This document shows, in pieces, positions 34,780-46,105 of a DNA stretch of 64,000 bases (the first letter of the stretch is position 1; every line of letters begins with the position of its first letter). The translations under genes were made by a program, and so were the position numbers. This stretch comes from Streptomyces sp. AM 4-1-1 (GTDB taxonomy: Bacteria > Actinomycetota > Actinomycetes > Streptomycetales > Streptomycetaceae). The notes beneath the pieces are model-generated. The model saw nothing but the letters and a program-made list of their open reading frames with translations. It had not been told where the DNA came from and made no database searches. The DNA is taken from the NCBI RefSeq assembly GCF_029167625.1, contig NZ_CP119145.1, positions 186,001-250,000 of the forward strand, read 5' to 3'.

Positions 34780-35175
34780 TCAGACGCGGTCGATGTGCAC
34801 ACTGGTGGACTTGACGCGGGCGGTGGCCCGCATCCCGACCTCCAGTCCGAGTTCCTCGACGGCCTCCCGGGTCAGCAGGGACACCAGGCGGTGCGGGCCC
34901 GCCTGGATCTCCACCTGCGCCGCCACATCGCCGAGCTTCACGCCCGTGACGATCCCCGGGAAGGCGTTGCGGGCGGAGGTGTACGAGGGTTCGTCGTCCC
35001 CGCTCCCGCCCTGTCCCACCTCGATGGAGAAGGCGGCGAGGTCACGGCCGTCGATGAGCCGGCGGCCACTGTCGTCGCGATGGGTCGCGACCCGGCCGGC
35101 GTCCGCCCAACGGCGGGCGGTGTCGGGGCTGACTCCCAGCAAGCGCGCCGCCTGCCCGATTGTGTAGGACTGCAT
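34780..35175 (-). CDS. Helix-turn-helix/Mop-domain molybdate-responsive regulator
   Basis: 131 residues. The N-terminal MerR-like helix-turn-helix is TIGQAARLLGVSPDTARRWA, with wing DDSGRRLIDG. The C-terminal Mop/TOBE domain (residues ~68-131; SARNAFPGIV, VKSTSVHID) binds molybdate and matches the Mop domain of the adjacent ModBC. Domain order resembles a small ModE analogue that senses molybdate and controls the mod genes; it is the first gene of the mod operon. ATG 35175 has no Shine-Dalgarno; the transcript is probably leaderless. Confidence 0.88.
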   Translation of the reverse strand: MQSYTIGQAARLLGVSPDTARRWADAGRVATHRDDSGRRLIDGRDLAAFSIEVGQGGSGDDEPSYTSARNAFPGIVTGVKLGDVAAQVEIQAGPHRLVSLLTREAVEELGLEVGMRATARVKSTSVHIDRV

Positions 35176-35183
35176 GTGCGACA

Positions 35184-35212
35184 AGATATTCGCATACGTC
35201 TCGCAGCTGCAA
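35184..35212 (-). promoter_or_regulatory. Predicted leaderless promoter of the mod operon
   Basis: Minus strand TTGCAG (35212-35207), 17-bp spacer, ATATCT (35189-35184), with ATG 35175 eight bases further on. The palindrome GCAGCTGC overlaps the -35 box and could be bound by the HTH-Mop protein itself. Confidence 0.5.
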
Positions 35213-35328
35213 TGCTCCCTGGTGTTCCGTGGGGCATCTGCCGGACGGTATGAGAGCGGCGGGGCGACGCCGCCGAACGCCCGAAGTCCGCGTCACGGGC
35301 TCCCTGCGCCCTTTGACGGCCCGCCCCA

Positions 35329-35490
35329 AGGGCTGTCCCGCGATCCGTGGTGGATCAGCGTGCGGCGTCGGATGCGGTGCGTCGCCAGGCGGAGGAGCGT
35401 CCGCATACTGGATGTACGGGGACGCTCCCACAACGCCGCGAGGCGCCGTAGCTGTCGTCGCACGCCCACCAGGGATCACGGGACAGCCCT
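35329..35490. mobile_element. 162-bp MITE-like palindromic element
   Basis: Bounded by 18-bp inverted repeats AGGGCTGTCCCG(C/T)GATCC at 35329-35346 and, inverted, 35473-35490, with one mismatch. An inner perfect inverted repeat GGAGCGTCC/GGACGCTCC lies at 35394-35402 and 35420-35428, and the intervening arms pair imperfectly, so the whole can fold into one long stem. It encodes no protein. It lies in the 412-bp gap between mod and mutA. It resembles non-autonomous repeats I believe are dispersed between Streptomyces genes. No target-site duplication is clear. Confidence 0.65.
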
Positions 35491-35587
35491 CAGGACAGGG
35501 GGCGCGGCGGATCAAGGGCGCTCCGGAGAGGGCAAGGTCACAGGCCGCACCTGTCGCGGATTCCGGCCCCTGCCCTAGCATCTGAGC

Positions 35588-37441
35588 ATGACGGTACTGC
35601 CCGATGACGGGCTTTCCCTGGCCGCCGAGTTCCCCGACCCCACCCACGAGCAGTGGCAGAGCCTCGTCGAAGGCGTACTGCGCAAATCGGGCAAGGACCT
35701 CTCGGGCGCGGCCGCCGAGGAAGCGTTGTCCACCGCGCTGGGGGACGGGCTCACCACCCGGCCCCTCTACACCTCCCGCGACGCCGCGCCCGCCGCCGGT
35801 CACCCGGGCTTCGCCCCCTTCGTGCGCGGGGACAGACCCGGGGGAAACGCGACGGGCGGCTGGGACGTGCGCCAGCGCCACACGATGCCCGACCCCGTCC
35901 GGCTCAACGAGGCGGTGCTCGCCGACCTGGAGAACGGGGTCACCTCGCTCTGGCTGACCGTGGGCGGCGCGGGCGGGGTGCCGGTCTCCGGGCTCGCACG
36001 GGCGCTGGACGGGGTCTATCTCGACCTGGCCCCCGTCGCCCTCGACGCGGGCGGTGACTTCGACGCCGCCGCGCGGGAACTCCTGCGGCTGTACGAGGAG
36101 CGGGGGGTGGCCGAGGAGTCGGCGCGCGGCACCCTCGGGGTGGACCCGCTCGGGCACGCGGCCCGTACCGGCGCGGAACCCGGCACGGCGTCCCTTCCGC
36201 ACTGGGCGGGGCTGTGCGACACCCGGTACCCGGGTCTGCGCGCGCTGACCGTGGACGCGATGCCGTACCACGAGGCGGGCGGTTCGGCCGCCGAGGAGCT
36301 GGGCAGCGCGCTGGCGACGGGTGTGGCCTATCTGCGGGAGCTGACCGGGTCGGGCCTGTCCGTCGCGGCCGCGTGCGGCCAGCTGGAGTTCCGGTACGCG
36401 GCCACCGCGGACCAGTTCCTGACCATCGCCAAACTGCGGGCGGCGCGGCTGCTGTGGGCGCGGGTCGCCGAGGTGTGCGGGGAGCCCGGCGCGGGAGCGC
36501 AGCGTCAGCACGCCGTGACCTCTCCGGTGATGATGACCCGCCGCGACCCGTGGGTGAACATGCTGCGGACGACGCTGGCCTGTCTGGGTGCGGGCGTCGG
36601 CGGCGCCGGGTCCGTCACCGTGCTGCCCTTCGACCACGCGCTGGGACTGCCGGACGCGTTCGCGCGGCGCATCGCGCGCAACACCTCGACGATCCTGCTG
36701 GAGGAGTCACATCTGGCACGGGTCATCGACCCGGCGGGCGGTTCCTGGTACGTCGAGCGGCTCACGGCCGAACTCGCCGAGGCGTCCTGGGCGTTCTTCC
36801 AGGAGATCGAGCGCGCGGGCGGCCAGGCGGCGGCGCTGCGCTCCGGGATGATCGGCGAGCGGCTGGCGGCCACCTGGGCGGAGCGCGGCAGGCGGCTGGC
36901 GCGGCGCGGCGAACCCATCACGGGCGTCAGCGAGTTCCCGAACCTCGCGGAGCGTCCGGTGGAGCGGGAGAGCGCCCCGCCCGATCCCTCCGGCGGTCTG
37001 CCGAAGGTGCGCCGTGACGAGGCGTTCGAGGCGTTGCGCGCCCGGTCGGACGCGCATCTCGCGGCGACCGGGCGGCGGCCCCGGGTGTTCCTCGCGGCGC
37101 TCGGCCCCGCGTCGGCCCACACGGCACGGGCCTCGTTCGCCTCGAACCTCTTCCGGGCGGGCGGGATCGAACCGGTCCACGACCCGGTGTCGGTGGACGC
37201 GTCGACCGCCGCCGACGCGTTCGCGGCCGCCGGGGCCGAGATCGCCTGTCTGTGTTCCAGTGACGCGCTCTACGCGGAGGAGGCCGAGGCGGTCGCCGCC
37301 GCCCTCGGCACGGCCGGGGCGCGCCGGGTCTTCCTCGCGGGCCGGCCCGGCGAGTACGCCGGCGTCGACGCGTACGTCTTCGCGGGCTGCGACGCCGTCG
37401 CGGTCCTCACCTCCGTCCTCGACCGTATGGGAGTGGCGTGA
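35588..37441 (+). CDS. mutA: Methylmalonyl-CoA mutase small (beta) subunit
   Basis: 617 residues. Non-catalytic partner of MutB in the B12-dependent isomerisation of methylmalonyl-CoA and succinyl-CoA. The TIM-barrel half has the family pattern ([48 protein letters not shown]). The C-terminal Rossmann half lacks the DxHxxG cobalamin motif, as expected for MutA. TAGCAT 6 nt before ATG 35588 suggests a leaderless start. The stop overlaps mutB. Confidence 0.95.
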   Translation: MTVLPDDGLSLAAEFPDPTHEQWQSLVEGVLRKSGKDLSGAAAEEALSTALGDGLTTRPLYTSRDAAPAAGHPGFAPFVRGDRPGGNATGGWDVRQRHTMPDPVRLNEAVLADLENGVTSLWLTVGGAGGVPVSGLARALDGVYLDLAPVALDAGGDFDAAARELLRLYEERGVAEESARGTLGVDPLGHAARTGAEPGTASLPHWAGLCDTRYPGLRALTVDAMPYHEAGGSAAEELGSALATGVAYLRELTGSGLSVAAACGQLEFRYAATADQFLTIAKLRAARLLWARVAEVCGEPGAGAQRQHAVTSPVMMTRRDPWVNMLRTTLACLGAGVGGAGSVTVLPFDHALGLPDAFARRIARNTSTILLEESHLARVIDPAGGSWYVERLTAELAEASWAFFQEIERAGGQAAALRSGMIGERLAATWAERGRRLARRGEPITGVSEFPNLAERPVERESAPPDPSGGLPKVRRDEAFEALRARSDAHLAATGRRPRVFLAALGPASAHTARASFASNLFRAGGIEPVHDPVSVDASTAADAFAAAGAEIACLCSSDALYAEEAEAVAAALGTAGARRVFLAGRPGEYAGVDAYVFAGCDAVAVLTSVLDRMGVA

Positions 37442-39666
37442 TGCCGACGCCCGACAGCCCGGTGAGCCCGGTTCCCGACTTCTCCGGCGTCGCCCTGACG
37501 AGCGACCGCCCCGCCGACGGCTCGGACGACCGGTGGCGCGCGGCGTTGAAGGAGGCCACGGGGTCGTCCGAGGACGATCTGCTGTGGGAGACGCCGGAGG
37601 GCATCGGCGTCAAGCCGCTGTACACCGAGCACGATCTGGAGGGGCTGGACTTCCTCGGGACGTATCCGGGCATCGCCCCGTATCTGCGCGGGCCGTATCC
37701 GACGATGTACGTCAACCAGCCGTGGACGATCCGGCAGTACGCCGGGTTCTCGACCGCCGAGGAGTCGAACGCCTTCTACCGGCGCAATCTGGCGGCCGGT
37801 CAGAAGGGGCTCTCGGTCGCCTTCGACCTGCCGACCCACCGCGGCTACGACAGCGACCATCCCCGGGTCACCGGTGACGTCGGCATGGCGGGGGTGGCGA
37901 TCGACTCGATCTACGACATGCGCCAGCTGTTCGACGGCATCCCGCTCGACCGGATGACGGTGTCGATGACGATGAACGGCGCGGTGCTGCCCGTGCTCGC
38001 GTTGTACATCGTGGCCGCCGAGGAGCAGGGCGTGCCGCCGGAGAAGCTGGCGGGGACCATCCAGAACGACATCCTCAAGGAGTTCATGGTCCGCAACACG
38101 TACATCTATCCGCCGGGCCCGTCGATGCGGATCATCTCCGACATCTTCGCGTACACCTCGCAGCGGATGCCGCGCTACAACTCGATCTCGATCTCCGGCT
38201 ACCACATCCAGGAGGCGGGTGCGACGGCCGATCTGGAGCTGGCGTACACCCTGGCCGACGGGGTGGAGTATCTGCGGGCCGGGCGGGAGGCGGGGCTCGA
38301 CGTGGACGCGTTCGCACCGCGTCTGTCGTTCTTCTGGGCGATCGGTATGAACTTCTTCATGGAGATCGCGAAGCTGCGGGCGGCCCGGCTGCTGTGGGCG
38401 AGGCTGGTCGGGCAGTTCGATCCGAAGAACGCCAAGTCGCTGTCGCTGCGCACCCATTCGCAGACATCCGGCTGGTCGCTGACCGCGCAGGACGTGTTCA
38501 ACAACGTCACCCGGACCTGTGTGGAGGCTATGGCCGCCACCCAGGGGCACACCCAGTCGCTGCACACCAACGCCCTCGACGAGGCACTGGCGTTGCCGAC
38601 GGACTTCTCCGCCCGCATCGCCCGCAACACGCAGCTGCTGCTCCAGCAGGAGTCCGGCACCTGCCGGGTCATCGACCCGTGGGGCGGGAGCGCGTACGTG
38701 GAGAGGCTGACGTACGACCTGGCGCGGCGGGCCTGGCAGCACATCGAGGAGGTGGAGGCCGCGGGCGGAATGGCGCGGGCCATCGACGCGGGCATCCCCA
38801 AACTGCGGGTGGAGGAGGCCGCGGCGCGCACCCAGGCGCGGATCGACTCGGGGCGTCAGCCCGTGATCGGCGTCAACAAGTACCGGGTGGAGACCGACGA
38901 GAAGATCGATGTGCTGAAGGTCGACAACTCGTCGGTGCGCACCCAGCAGATCGAGAAGCTGCGGCGGCTGCGCGAGGAGCGCTCCGAGGACGCCTGCCAG
39001 GCCGCGCTGCGGGCGCTGACCGAGGCGGCCGGGCGGAATCCGGGGCCGGGGCTGGAGGGCAATCTGCTGGCGCTGGCGGTCGACGCGGCCCGTGCGAAGG
39101 CCACGGTCGGTGAGATCTCCGACGCGTTGGAGAAGGTGTACGGGAGGCACGCGGGCCAGATCCGTACGATCTCCGGTGTGTACCGCAAAGAGGCAGGTGA
39201 GTCGCCGTCCGTGGACCGGACCCGGGCCCTGGTCGACGCGTTCGAGGAGGCGGAGGGGCGCCGTCCGCGCATCCTGGTCGCCAAGATGGGCCAGGACGGC
39301 CATGACCGGGGCCAGAAGGTGATCGCCACGGCCTTCGCGGATCTGGGTTTCGACGTGGACGTGGGCCCGCTGTTCCAGACGCCGGCGGAGGTGGCCCGGC
39401 AGGCCGTCGAGGCGGACGTGCACATCGTCGGCGTCTCGTCGCTGGCCGCCGGGCATCTGACGCTGGTGCCCGCGCTGCGCGAGGAGCTGGCCGCCGAGGG
39501 CCGGGAGGACATCATGATCGTGGTGGGCGGGGTGATCCCGCCGCAGGACATCGAGGCACTGCACGAGGCGGGGGCGACGGCGGTGTTCCCGCCGGGCACG
39601 GTGATCCCGGACGCGGCGTTCGACCTGGTGACGCGGCTCGGTGCCGCGCTCGGCCACGAGCTGTGA
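37441..39666 (+). CDS. mutB: Methylmalonyl-CoA mutase large (alpha) subunit, B12-dependent
   Basis: 741 residues. The catalytic TIM barrel contains the substrate-binding YPTMY segment, [12 protein letters not shown] and [13 protein letters not shown]. The C-terminal cobalamin domain has the base-off motif GQDGHDRG (DxHxxG) and later GVSSLAAGH and [10 protein letters not shown]. It links propionyl-CoA, odd-chain and branched-chain catabolism to the TCA cycle, and in Streptomyces supplies methylmalonyl-CoA for polyketides. ATG 37441 overlaps the mutA stop (TGATG). Confidence 0.97.
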   Translation: MPTPDSPVSPVPDFSGVALTSDRPADGSDDRWRAALKEATGSSEDDLLWETPEGIGVKPLYTEHDLEGLDFLGTYPGIAPYLRGPYPTMYVNQPWTIRQYAGFSTAEESNAFYRRNLAAGQKGLSVAFDLPTHRGYDSDHPRVTGDVGMAGVAIDSIYDMRQLFDGIPLDRMTVSMTMNGAVLPVLALYIVAAEEQGVPPEKLAGTIQNDILKEFMVRNTYIYPPGPSMRIISDIFAYTSQRMPRYNSISISGYHIQEAGATADLELAYTLADGVEYLRAGREAGLDVDAFAPRLSFFWAIGMNFFMEIAKLRAARLLWARLVGQFDPKNAKSLSLRTHSQTSGWSLTAQDVFNNVTRTCVEAMAATQGHTQSLHTNALDEALALPTDFSARIARNTQLLLQQESGTCRVIDPWGGSAYVERLTYDLARRAWQHIEEVEAAGGMARAIDAGIPKLRVEEAAARTQARIDSGRQPVIGVNKYRVETDEKIDVLKVDNSSVRTQQIEKLRRLREERSEDACQAALRALTEAAGRNPGPGLEGNLLALAVDAARAKATVGEISDALEKVYGRHAGQIRTISGVYRKEAGESPSVDRTRALVDAFEEAEGRRPRILVAKMGQDGHDRGQKVIATAFADLGFDVDVGPLFQTPAEVARQAVEADVHIVGVSSLAAGHLTLVPALREELAAEGREDIMIVVGGVIPPQDIEALHEAGATAVFPPGTVIPDAAFDLVTRLGAALGHEL

Positions 39667-39677
39667 GCCGCTGACCC

Positions 39678-40706
39678 ATGGCCGCGACGATCGACCTCGA
39701 CAGCTATGTGAAGGGGGTGCTCGACGGGAAGCGGGCGTACATCGCGCGCGCGATCACTCTCGTCGAGTCGACCCGCCCCGATCACCGGGCGCTCGCGCAG
39801 CGGCTGCTGAGCGAACTGCTGCCGCATTCCGGACGGGCCCGGCGGATCGGTGTCAGCGGGGTGCCCGGGGTCGGCAAGTCCACGTTCATCGACGCGCTCG
39901 GCACGATGCTGACCGGGCTCGGACACCGGGTCGCCGTACTGGCCGTGGACCCGTCGTCCAGCCGTACCGGTGGTTCCATCCTGGGCGACAAGACCCGGAT
40001 GGAACGGCTGGCGGTGGACGCCGCCGCGTTCGTGCGCCCCTCCCCCACCGCCGGGACGCTCGGCGGGGTGGCCAAGGCGACCCGTGAGTCCGTCATCGTG
40101 ATGGAGGCCGCGGGCTACGACGTGGTGCTGGTGGAGACGGTGGGGGTCGGCCAGTCGGAGACGGCGGTCGCGAACATGGTCGACACCTTCCTGCTCCTCA
40201 CACTCGCCCGCACGGGCGACCAGTTGCAGGGCATCAAGAAGGGCGTCCTGGAGCTGGCGGACGCCATCGCGGTCAACAAGGCGGACGGCCCGCACGAGCG
40301 CGACGCCCGGTCGGCCGCGCGTGAACTCGCGGGCGCGCTGCGGCTGATGCACCCGGCGGACGCGGCGTGGACTCCCCCGGTGCTGACGTGCAGTGCCCGT
40401 GAGTCCAGCGGTCTCGACGCCCTCTGGGAACGGCTCGAACAGCACCGGGCGCTCCTGGAGTCCAGCGGACGGCTCGCCGCGAAACGCCGTGAGCAGCAGG
40501 TGGACTGGACCTGGACGATGGTCCGCGACGAGCTCCTGGACAGTCTGCGCAGTCATCCCCGGGTGCGTGCGCTGGCTCCCGCCCTTGAACAGCGGGTGCG
40601 GGACGGGGAGTTGACGGCCACTCTGGCGGCCGAACGCATCCTCGGCGTATTCCGGGGTGGCGACGGGGCCGATCCGCCGGACACGGGTCCGGGCCCGACG
40701 GGCTGA
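39678..40706 (+). CDS. meaB: MeaB-type GTPase chaperone of methylmalonyl-CoA mutase
   Basis: 342 residues. G3E-family P-loop GTPase with Walker A GVPGVGKST, DPSSSRTGGSILGDKTRM (switch), ETVGVGQSE (G3) and NKADG (G4). It protects and reactivates MutAB by gating adenosylcobalamin loading. It lies 11 bp after mutB in the same operon. Confidence 0.95.
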   Translation: MAATIDLDSYVKGVLDGKRAYIARAITLVESTRPDHRALAQRLLSELLPHSGRARRIGVSGVPGVGKSTFIDALGTMLTGLGHRVAVLAVDPSSSRTGGSILGDKTRMERLAVDAAAFVRPSPTAGTLGGVAKATRESVIVMEAAGYDVVLVETVGVGQSETAVANMVDTFLLLTLARTGDQLQGIKKGVLELADAIAVNKADGPHERDARSAARELAGALRLMHPADAAWTPPVLTCSARESSGLDALWERLEQHRALLESSGRLAAKRREQQVDWTWTMVRDELLDSLRSHPRVRALAPALEQRVRDGELTATLAAERILGVFRGGDGADPPDTGPGPTG

Positions 40707-40712
40707 GGCGAC

Positions 40713-40749
40713 GGCGGCGGCTCGCTCGGCACCCGCGCGGGCCGCCGCC
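40713..40749. terminator. Possible terminator of mutA-mutB-meaB
   Basis: 9-bp G+C stem (GGCGGCGGC/GCCGCCGCC) with a 19-nt loop, directly after the meaB stop. The gap 40707-41206 is otherwise non-coding. It has an 18-bp direct repeat (40829-40846 and 40876-40893) and ends with the iron boxes. Confidence 0.45.
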
Positions 40750-41106
40750 CCGGTCGTCCTGGGCCCGCGCCCCGGCGCACGGCCCGACACACGCCCGCGA
40801 GCCGCCCCCCGCAGCTGCTTGCTCACCTCCGCGAGCCGTCCCGCACTCGTTCACGCCACCCACCCGCAAGCTCCGCCGCGAGCCGTCCCGCACGCGCGTC
40901 GCACGGAAGCGCGGCACCTTCGCACCGGGCCGTCGCCCCCGTCACTCCGCACCGCGGACCGCCGCCGCCTCTGCGGCCGACCACCGCACGCCTCGTCAAC
41001 TCCCTTGCGCGGCAGCCGAAGCGCCACACCGCGCCCCGAGGACGGCATTTCCGTCGACCGGTACGGCGGGCGGCCGCTCCGGCCACTGCGCCGTGCGGCT
41101 TTTCGC

Positions 41107-41125
41107 TCAGGTGAGGTTAACCTAA
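41107..41125. promoter_or_regulatory. Upstream iron box (DmdR/DtxR-type operator)
   Basis: Matches 16 of 19 positions of the actinobacterial iron box (inverse orientation TTAGGTGAGCCTAACCTAA). It lies 62 bp upstream of the second, perfect box, in the dhb promoter region. Confidence 0.75.
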
Positions 41126-41168
41126 CCACTGATTCGACAGCTGATACCCACTGGGCTGCCACTTCATA

Positions 41169-41187
41169 TTAGGTTAGGCTCACCTAA
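41169..41187. promoter_or_regulatory. Perfect iron box in the dhb promoter
   Basis: TTAGGTTAGGCTCACCTAA is the exact DmdR1/DtxR-IdeR-type iron-box consensus. It ends 19 bp before the dhbA ATG, so Fe2+-bound repressor would block initiation. The dhb operon should be on only under iron limitation. Confidence 0.92.
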
Positions 41188-41206
41188 CAACATGGGGAGG
41201 TTGTTC

Positions 41207-42016
41207 ATGCCTGAGCACATACCGGGCTGTCGTGGCGAGTTCGCGGACCGCGTCGCTCTGGTGACCGGCGCCGGACAAGGCATCGGGGCGGCCGTCGCCG
41301 CCTCACTCGCCGCCCTCGGCGCACGGGTGGCGGCGACCGACATCGCCCCGCGGCGCGACGTGCCCGGTCCGGCCGATGAGACGGACACCGACCGCTCCAC
41401 CGGCTCGGTCAGTTCCTTCACCCTGGACGTCACCGACCGGGCGTCCGTCGACCGGACCGTGGATCAGGTGGAACGCGAACTCGGGCCGGTGGACCTGCTG
41501 GTGAACGTCGCCGGCATTCTCCGTACCGCCCCCGTGACGGAATTCTCCGACGAGGACTGGGCGGACACCTTCGCGGTCAACACCACCGGAATCTTCCATA
41601 CTTCACGGGCCGTCGGACGACGGATGGCCGGCCGGGGCTCGGGGTGCATCGTCACGGTCGGCTCCAACGCCGCCGGCGTTCCCCGCACGGGCATGGCCGC
41701 GTACGCCGCGTCCAAGGCCGCCGCCGCCATGTTCACGAAGTGTCTGGGGCTCGAACTCGCGGGCAGCGGCGTCCGCTGCAACGTGGTGGCCCCCGGCTCG
41801 ACCGACACCGCCATGCAACGGGCCCTGTGGACCGGCGAAGACTCCGAACGGCGGGTCGTGGCCGGGGACCCCGAGACGTACCGGACAGGGATTCCGCTCG
41901 GCCGGATCGCCGCCCCCCAGGACATCGCCGACGCCGTCGTCTTCCTCGCCTCGGACCGCGCCCGGCACATCACCATGCAGGAGTTGTACGTCGACGGCGG
42001 CGCCACCCTGCGCTGA
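41207..42016 (+). CDS. dhbA: 2,3-dihydro-2,3-dihydroxybenzoate dehydrogenase
   Basis: 269 residues, short-chain dehydrogenase. It has NAD-binding [17 protein letters not shown], the catalytic Ser (VGSNAAG) and Y-x-x-x-K (YAASK), and ends YVDGGATLR. Final step to 2,3-dihydroxybenzoate for a catechol siderophore. ATG 41207 has GGGGAGG 6 nt upstream and is preferred over ATG 41192, which abuts the iron box. First gene of dhbA-C-E-B. Confidence 0.92.
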   Translation: MPEHIPGCRGEFADRVALVTGAGQGIGAAVAASLAALGARVAATDIAPRRDVPGPADETDTDRSTGSVSSFTLDVTDRASVDRTVDQVERELGPVDLLVNVAGILRTAPVTEFSDEDWADTFAVNTTGIFHTSRAVGRRMAGRGSGCIVTVGSNAAGVPRTGMAAYAASKAAAAMFTKCLGLELAGSGVRCNVVAPGSTDTAMQRALWTGEDSERRVVAGDPETYRTGIPLGRIAAPQDIADAVVFLASDRARHITMQELYVDGGATLR

Positions 42017-42102
42017 CCCCGCCCACCCCGCGTCCCGCACCCCACCGCATCCGCACCCCGACCCCCGCCACGCTGACGGGAACCACCGAGAATGGAGCCC
42101 CC

Positions 42103-43304
42103 GTGTCGACGGCATCCCAAGTCGCCACGCACGTCCCCCTGGCCGATCCGGCCCACCCCGCCGTAGGAGCGGCCACCGCGCTGCTCGACGCGTACACCCC
42201 GCGCGCCCGCTTCCTCGCCACCCCCACGCGCACCCTGCTGGCGACCGGCGCCGCCTGTGAAGTCCCGCACGACGAACGCCCGTTGCCACAGCGAGTGGCC
42301 GCCACGCTGGCCGCCGCCCGCAGCGCCGGACGGTCCGCGCCGGTCGTCGTCGGGGCCGTCCCCTTCGACCACACCGCGCCCTCGGCCCTGGCCGTCCCGG
42401 AGACCGTGCGCAGCGCGCCGCCGCTCACCGCCGACCCGCTGATCGCGCTGCCCGCGGAGGCCCCCGACTCGGCCGACTGGGAGATACGCCCGGTCCCCGC
42501 TCCGGAGGTGTACGGGGCCGGGGTGGCCTCGGCCGTCGAGCGCATGTGGCGCGGCGAGTTCAGCAAGGTCGTGCTGTCCCGCACGCTCGAACTCACCGCC
42601 CCCGAAGCGCTGGACATCCCGGCGATGCTGCAACGGCTCGCCCGCCGCGACCCGTCCGGCTACACCTTCGCCCTGCCCACCGCGCCCGGCCGGACCCTGC
42701 TCGGCGCCAGCCCCGAACTGCTGGTCTCCCGCCACGGGCAGCGTGTCGTCGCCAATCCGCTCGCCGGGTCGACACCGCGCAGCACCGACCTGGCCGAGGA
42801 CGTCCGCCGGGCCGCCGCCCTGCTGGACTCCGCCAAGGACCTCCACGAACACGCCGTGGTCGTGGACGCGGTGCACCAGGCGCTGGCCGGGCACTGCACG
42901 GAGATGACCGTGCCCGCGCGGCCCACACTGGTGCGCACCGCCACCATGTGGCACCTGTCCACCACCATCACCGGGACGCTCGCCGCCTCCGGCACCTCCG
43001 CGCTGGAGCTGGCCTGCGCCCTGCATCCGACCCCGGCGGTCTGCGGTACGCCGACCGGCCTCGCCCGTACGGTGATCGGCGAGACCGAGCCCTTCGACCG
43101 CGGCTTCTTCACCGGGGTGGTGGGCTGGGGGGACGCCCACGGCGACGGCGAGTGGGTGGTGACGATCCGGTGCGCGGAGGCGGAGGAGCAGACCCTGCGG
43201 CTGTACGCGGGAGCGGGTGTCGTCGCCGCGTCCGAACCCGAGTCGGAGACCGCGGAGACCGCCGCGAAGTTCCGCACGTTCCTGCACGCGGTGGGGGTCG
43301 ACCT

Positions 43305-43308
<4 letters not shown>
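42103..43308 (+). CDS. dhbC: Isochorismate synthase
   Basis: 401 residues. Chorismate-binding enzyme with the C-terminal core [44 protein letters not shown] and the [13 protein letters not shown] signature, plus the Mg-binding [19 protein letters not shown]. Converts chorismate to isochorismate. GTG 42103 with GGAG 6 nt upstream; the stop overlaps dhbE (GTGA). Confidence 0.94.
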
Positions 43309-44951
<1,643 letters not shown>

Positions 44952-44968
44952 ACGGAACGCAACGCACC

Positions 44969-45601
44969 ATGGCTCTGCCCGCCATCGCCCCGTACCCCAT
45001 GCCGACCGCCGGCGAACTGCCCGCGAACCGGGTCGGCTGGACCGTCGACCCGTCCCGCGCGGTCCTGCTCGTCCACGATCTGCAGAACTACTTCCTGTCG
45101 GCGTTCGACCGGGAAGCCGAGCCCGTTCCCGAACTGCTGGCCAATGTCGCGGCGTTGAGGAAGGAGGCGGAGCGGCTGGCGGTCCCCGTCCTCTACACCG
45201 CCCAGCCCGGCGGCCAGAGCCCCGAGGAGAGGGGACTCCAGCAGGACTTCTGGGGGCCGGGACTGCCCGACGACGCCCACGCCGCCGCGATCGCCGACGC
45301 GGTCGCTCCCGGCCCCGACGACACCGTCCTCACCAAGTGGAAGTACAGCGGCTTCGTCCGCACCGACCTCCTGGAGCGGCTGCGTGAGCAGGGCCGTGAC
45401 CAGATCGTCGTCACCGGTGTCTACGCCCACATCGGCGTGCTGATGACCGCGTGCGACGCCTGGATGCGGGACATCCAGGCCTTCGTGGTGGCCGACGCCG
45501 TCGCCGACTTCTCCGCCGCCGACCACGCCATGGCGCTGCGCTGGGCGGCCGGGAAGTGCGCGGTCGTCACCACGGCCGACGCCGTCTTCGCCGAAGAGTG
45601 A
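44969..45601 (+). CDS. dhbB: Isochorismatase without an aryl carrier domain
   Basis: 210 residues. Isochorismatase fold with LLVHDLQNYFLSAF (catalytic Asp), LTKWKYSGF (catalytic Lys) and GVYAHIGVLMTACDA (GVYAH with cis-peptide). EntB/DhbB homologues are ~285-310 residues with a C-terminal aryl carrier protein; here the protein stops after the isochorismatase domain, so the carrier must come from another gene. Last gene of the operon. Confidence 0.93.
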   Translation: MALPAIAPYPMPTAGELPANRVGWTVDPSRAVLLVHDLQNYFLSAFDREAEPVPELLANVAALRKEAERLAVPVLYTAQPGGQSPEERGLQQDFWGPGLPDDAHAAAIADAVAPGPDDTVLTKWKYSGFVRTDLLERLREQGRDQIVVTGVYAHIGVLMTACDAWMRDIQAFVVADAVADFSAADHAMALRWAAGKCAVVTTADAVFAEE

Positions 45602-45619
45602 GCGAGGCGGCGCCCACAC

Positions 45620-45709
45620 CCTGAGGCGGTGGTACTCACGTCCTGAGGCGGCGGCGCCCACGCCCTGAGGTGCGGTGGTATTCATGCCCTGAGGCGGCCC
45701 TCCACGGCG
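45620..45709. repeat. Four tandem 22-24-bp repeats after dhbB
   Basis: Units beginning CCTGAGG at 45620, 45642, 45664 and 45688 (22, 22, 24 and 22 bp), drifting in sequence from copy to copy. Non-coding. The gap 45602-46105 also holds the terminator and the rho-like leader. Confidence 0.65.
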
Positions 45710-45807
45710 TGGTCCCGGCCTGCGGACTCCGGCAGACCACCGAGGTCACGGCTTCGGCGACCCGGTTCCTCCGGCACCGGCACACCCCCACACCCCACCC
45801 GTCCGAC

Positions 45808-45839
45808 AGCGGCCCCGGTCATGCGCGACCGGGGCCGCT
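45808..45839. terminator. Terminator hairpin after the dhb operon
   Basis: Perfect 13-bp stem AGCGGCCCCGGTC / GACCGGGGCCGCT with a 6-nt loop, about 200 bp after dhbB and just before the promoter of the Rho paralogue. Confidence 0.85.
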
Positions 45840-45854
45840 GTCATGTGCCCCCTC

Positions 45855-45883
45855 TTCCCGGCCGGGGCCCGAGGTGTTACAGT
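45855..45883 (+). promoter_or_regulatory. Predicted promoter of the Rho paralogue with a 215-nt leader
   Basis: TTCCCG (45855-45860), 17-bp spacer, TACAGT (45878-45883). The leader begins near 45890. A 7-bp inverted repeat CGAAGAG/CTCTTCG (45885-45891 and 45929-45935) and a C/T-rich stretch (about 45922-45980) follow, which could be a Rho-binding site for self-control. Confidence 0.45.
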
Positions 45884-46105
45884 CCGAAGAGAAAGCGTGT
45901 ACGTCCCGTTCGGGGCAGGTACCACTTCCTCTTCGCAATTCTTCTCCGTGCCGCCGCTGCGCCTGTCCTTCTTCGACCGGCGAACCGGCTCCCGGCACCC
46001 TTCCACACCGTCCGGTCCGGGCCTGTGCCCGACGCCCGGTGCGTGACTCAGCCGCACCGTACCCACCGGACTCCTCATTCGCCATGTCCGCGAAAGGACT
46101 CCTCC

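Noticed and set aside
40829..40893. 18-bp direct repeat (CCGCGAGCCGTCCCGCAC) in the gap before dhbA
   Set aside because: Only two copies 47 bp apart with no hairpin or gene relation; not enough to call a functional element.
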